DNA of 7,765 nucleotides from CAZFBR01 sp035353495 [NCBI: uncultured bacterium] (GTDB taxonomy: Bacteria; DAOPZR01). Below, in pieces: positions 6,783-7,765 of the stretch (position 1 is the first letter of the stretch; each line of letters begins with the position of its first letter). The position numbers and the translations under genes were made by a program. The notes beneath the pieces are model-generated. The model made no database searches. It was not told the origin of the DNA and was given only the letters and a program-made list of their open reading frames with translations. The DNA lies in assembly GCA_964517215.1 (NCBI GenBank), contig CAZFBR010000173.1:1-7765 (forward strand). The letters are read 5' to 3'.

Positions 6783-6787
6783 ATTGA
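6707..6787 (+). other. Out-of-frame coding tail of the DarT-like gene
   Basis: In the frame starting at 6707 the sequence reads LAAHLLVALSPAVRSDTEY (6713-6769) and stops at TGA 6785-6787. Its codons mostly end in G or C (CTG, GTG, GCG, TCG), as in the neighbouring genes. The upstream frame reads a Trp/Cys/Arg-rich string over the same bases. The two frames would join if one base were missing somewhere in about 6690-6710, in a GGCGGCGCGG-type context. This may be a real mutation or a sequencing error. Confidence 0.55.
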
Positions 6788-6811
6788 CAATTTTATAAAT
6801 CATGGTATAAT
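6784..6811 (+). promoter_or_regulatory. Consensus sigma70 promoter for a leaderless ATPase mRNA
   Basis: TTGACA (6784-6789) and TATAAT (6806-6811) are both perfect and 16 bp apart. A TGG extension at 6803-6805 makes the -10 extended too. The -10 box ends 6 nt before ATG 6818, so transcription should begin on the start codon itself, and no ribosome binding site is present. The -35 box overlaps the stop codons of the upstream gene in both candidate frames. The stretch is strikingly AT-rich against its surroundings. Confidence 0.8.
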
Positions 6812-6817
6812 TGCCCT

Positions 6818-7726
6818 ATGCTCAGACGACATGATGCGCTCTCCGGGTTGCAGGCGGCATTGCGGCGCGCACCGGTTGCGGCCCTGCTGGGGCCGCGGCA
6901 GTGCGGCAAGACCACGCTGGCACGGCAGGTGCTGCCTGCCGGCCGTGCCGGGTATTTCGACCTGGAAAACCCGCTCGATCTGCAGCGCCTGGCGGAACCG
7001 ATGACGGCGCTTGCCCCGCTGCGCGGCCTGGTGGTTATTGATGAGATCCAGCGCCGGCCGGAACTGTTTCCGGTTCTGCGGGTGCTGGCGGATCGCCGGC
7101 CGTTGCCGGCGCGATTCCTCGTACTGGGCAGCGCGTCGCCGGCATTGCTGCAACAGTCATCGGAATCACTGGCGGGCCGTATCGAGTATCGTCAGCTGTC
7201 CGGTTTCACCGCGATTGAGATTGGGGTTGCGCAGCTGGAAAAGCGCTGGTTGCGGGGCGGGTTTCCCCGCGCATTTCTTGCCCGTACGCAGGCGGAAAGC
7301 CGGATATGGCGGCAGCAATTCATCCAGACTGTTTTGGAACGGGATATGCTCCGGCAGCGGGTGGAACTGCCGGCATCCGCCCTGTACCGGTTTTGGCGTA
7401 TGATTGCGCATGTGCATGGCGGGATCTGGAACGGGGTTGATCCGGCCAGGTCACTGGGTATTTCCCAGCCGACGGTGCGCAGGTATCTTGACCTGCTGAC
7501 GGGGTTGTTCATGGTCCGACAGTTGCCACCATGGCATGCCAACCTGGCCAAACGGCAGGTGCGTTCGCCCAAAATATACATCCGCGATTCGGGACTGCTG
7601 CATGAACTGCTGGGTATCGGCTCGTACGATGAACTGCTGGCACATCCGCATGGCGGCGCATCATGGGAAGGCATGATTATCGAAAAAATTATCGCTACGA
7701 TGCAACCCGACGAAACATATTTCTAA
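6818..7726 (+). CDS. AAA_14/DUF4143 ATPase, truncated by an in-frame stop
   Basis: The 302-residue product has Walker A GPRQCGKT at 25-32, Walker B LVVIDEIQ at 71-78 and a sensor-like LVLGSASP at 101-108, which define the AAA_14 domain. A DUF4143 region follows: WLRGGFPRAFLA near 143-154, a helix-turn-helix-like LGISQPTVRRYLDLL near 213-227, SPKIYIRDSGLLHELL near 249-264, and SWEGMIIEKI near 283-292. Family members are usually about 370-400 residues and continue past YFW-x-TH into an AELDLLL-type nuclease-like strand. Here TAA replaces the Trp codon after YF, and recognisable family sequence continues beyond it, so the gene is probably broken. These ATPases are common, often multicopy and functionally obscure. 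Roles in toxin-antitoxin or defence settings have been suggested but not settled. ATG 6818 matches the normal N-terminus and sits where the promoter predicts transcription to start. Confidence 0.9.
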   Translation: MLRRHDALSGLQAALRRAPVAALLGPRQCGKTTLARQVLPAGRAGYFDLENPLDLQRLAEPMTALAPLRGLVVIDEIQRRPELFPVLRVLADRRPLPARFLVLGSASPALLQQSSESLAGRIEYRQLSGFTAIEIGVAQLEKRWLRGGFPRAFLARTQAESRIWRQQFIQTVLERDMLRQRVELPASALYRFWRMIAHVHGGIWNGVDPARSLGISQPTVRRYLDLLTGLFMVRQLPPWHANLAKRQVRSPKIYIRDSGLLHELLGIGSYDELLAHPHGGASWEGMIIEKIIATMQPDETYF

Positions 7727-7765
7727 ACAACGCATCAAAACGCGGAACTTAACCTACTGCTGCTC
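7727..7765 (+). pseudogene. Remnant of the ATPase C-terminus beyond the stop, cut by the window edge
   Basis: The thirteen codons after TAA in the same frame read TTHQNAELNLLLL. This fits the conserved TH-x-x-AELDLLL segment of DUF4143 proteins, with Asn in place of the usual Asp. No start codon or ribosome binding site would allow separate expression. The stretch uses ACA, CTT and CTA codons, unlike the G/C-ending codons of the gene upstream. Confidence 0.6.

Noticed and set aside
1-7765. CRISPR arrays, tRNA genes, insertion sequences, riboswitches
   Set aside because: No spaced direct repeats, cloverleaf-like segments, terminal inverted repeats with a transposase, or long structured leaders were seen by eye.

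Overview
The window is a GC-rich bacterial segment with every supported gene on the + strand. It looks like an accessory or low-synteny chromosomal region. No rRNA, tRNA, CRISPR array, transposase or att site was seen. The taxon cannot be fixed from sequence alone. A J-domain protein, an M23 peptidase with a signal peptide and a flagellar rod-type protein indicate a cell-enveloped bacterium. The molybdenum hydroxylase resembles forms I associate with anaerobes (Firmicutes, spirochaetes, PVC-like lineages), but that is a weak impression and not an assignment.

Layout. (1) Bases 2-2479: the 3' part of a molybdenum hydroxylase. It is open at the left edge and carries the tail of a [2Fe-2S] domain fused in frame to the molybdopterin-binding domains. 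A two-part hairpin with a short T run follows it and probably ends transcription. (2) Bases 2712-5357: a compact three-gene cluster of a J-domain protein with TPR-like helices, a two-helix membrane protein that I do not recognise, and a secreted M23 metallopeptidase. The first two overlap by 4 bp and the third starts 13 bp later. (3) Bases 5471-6782: an FlgG/FlgF-type axial protein with no flagellar neighbours, followed 7 bp later by a DarT-like (DUF4433-like) ADP-ribosyltransferase whose last residues appear to be out of frame. (4) Bases 6818-7726: an AAA_14/DUF4143 ATPase. An in-frame TAA stops it early, yet family-like coding sequence continues to the window edge.

Regulation visible in sequence. 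Three promoter-like sites were found. Those before the J-domain gene (TAGAAT) and the ATPase gene (TTGACA-16-TATAAT) both have the -10 hexamer exactly 6 nt before the ATG and no ribosome binding site, so both predict leaderless mRNAs. The site before the FlgG-like gene is an extended -10 with a normal 5' leader and a strong Shine-Dalgarno sequence.

How the genes may work together. The J-domain/membrane/peptidase trio spans cytoplasm, membrane and periplasm or exterior. It is the best candidate for an undescribed module, but only co-location and topology support it. The DarT-like gene has no DarG antitoxin beside it. Its shifted tail and the stop in the ATPase suggest that the right end is decaying, recombinant or affected by sequence error.
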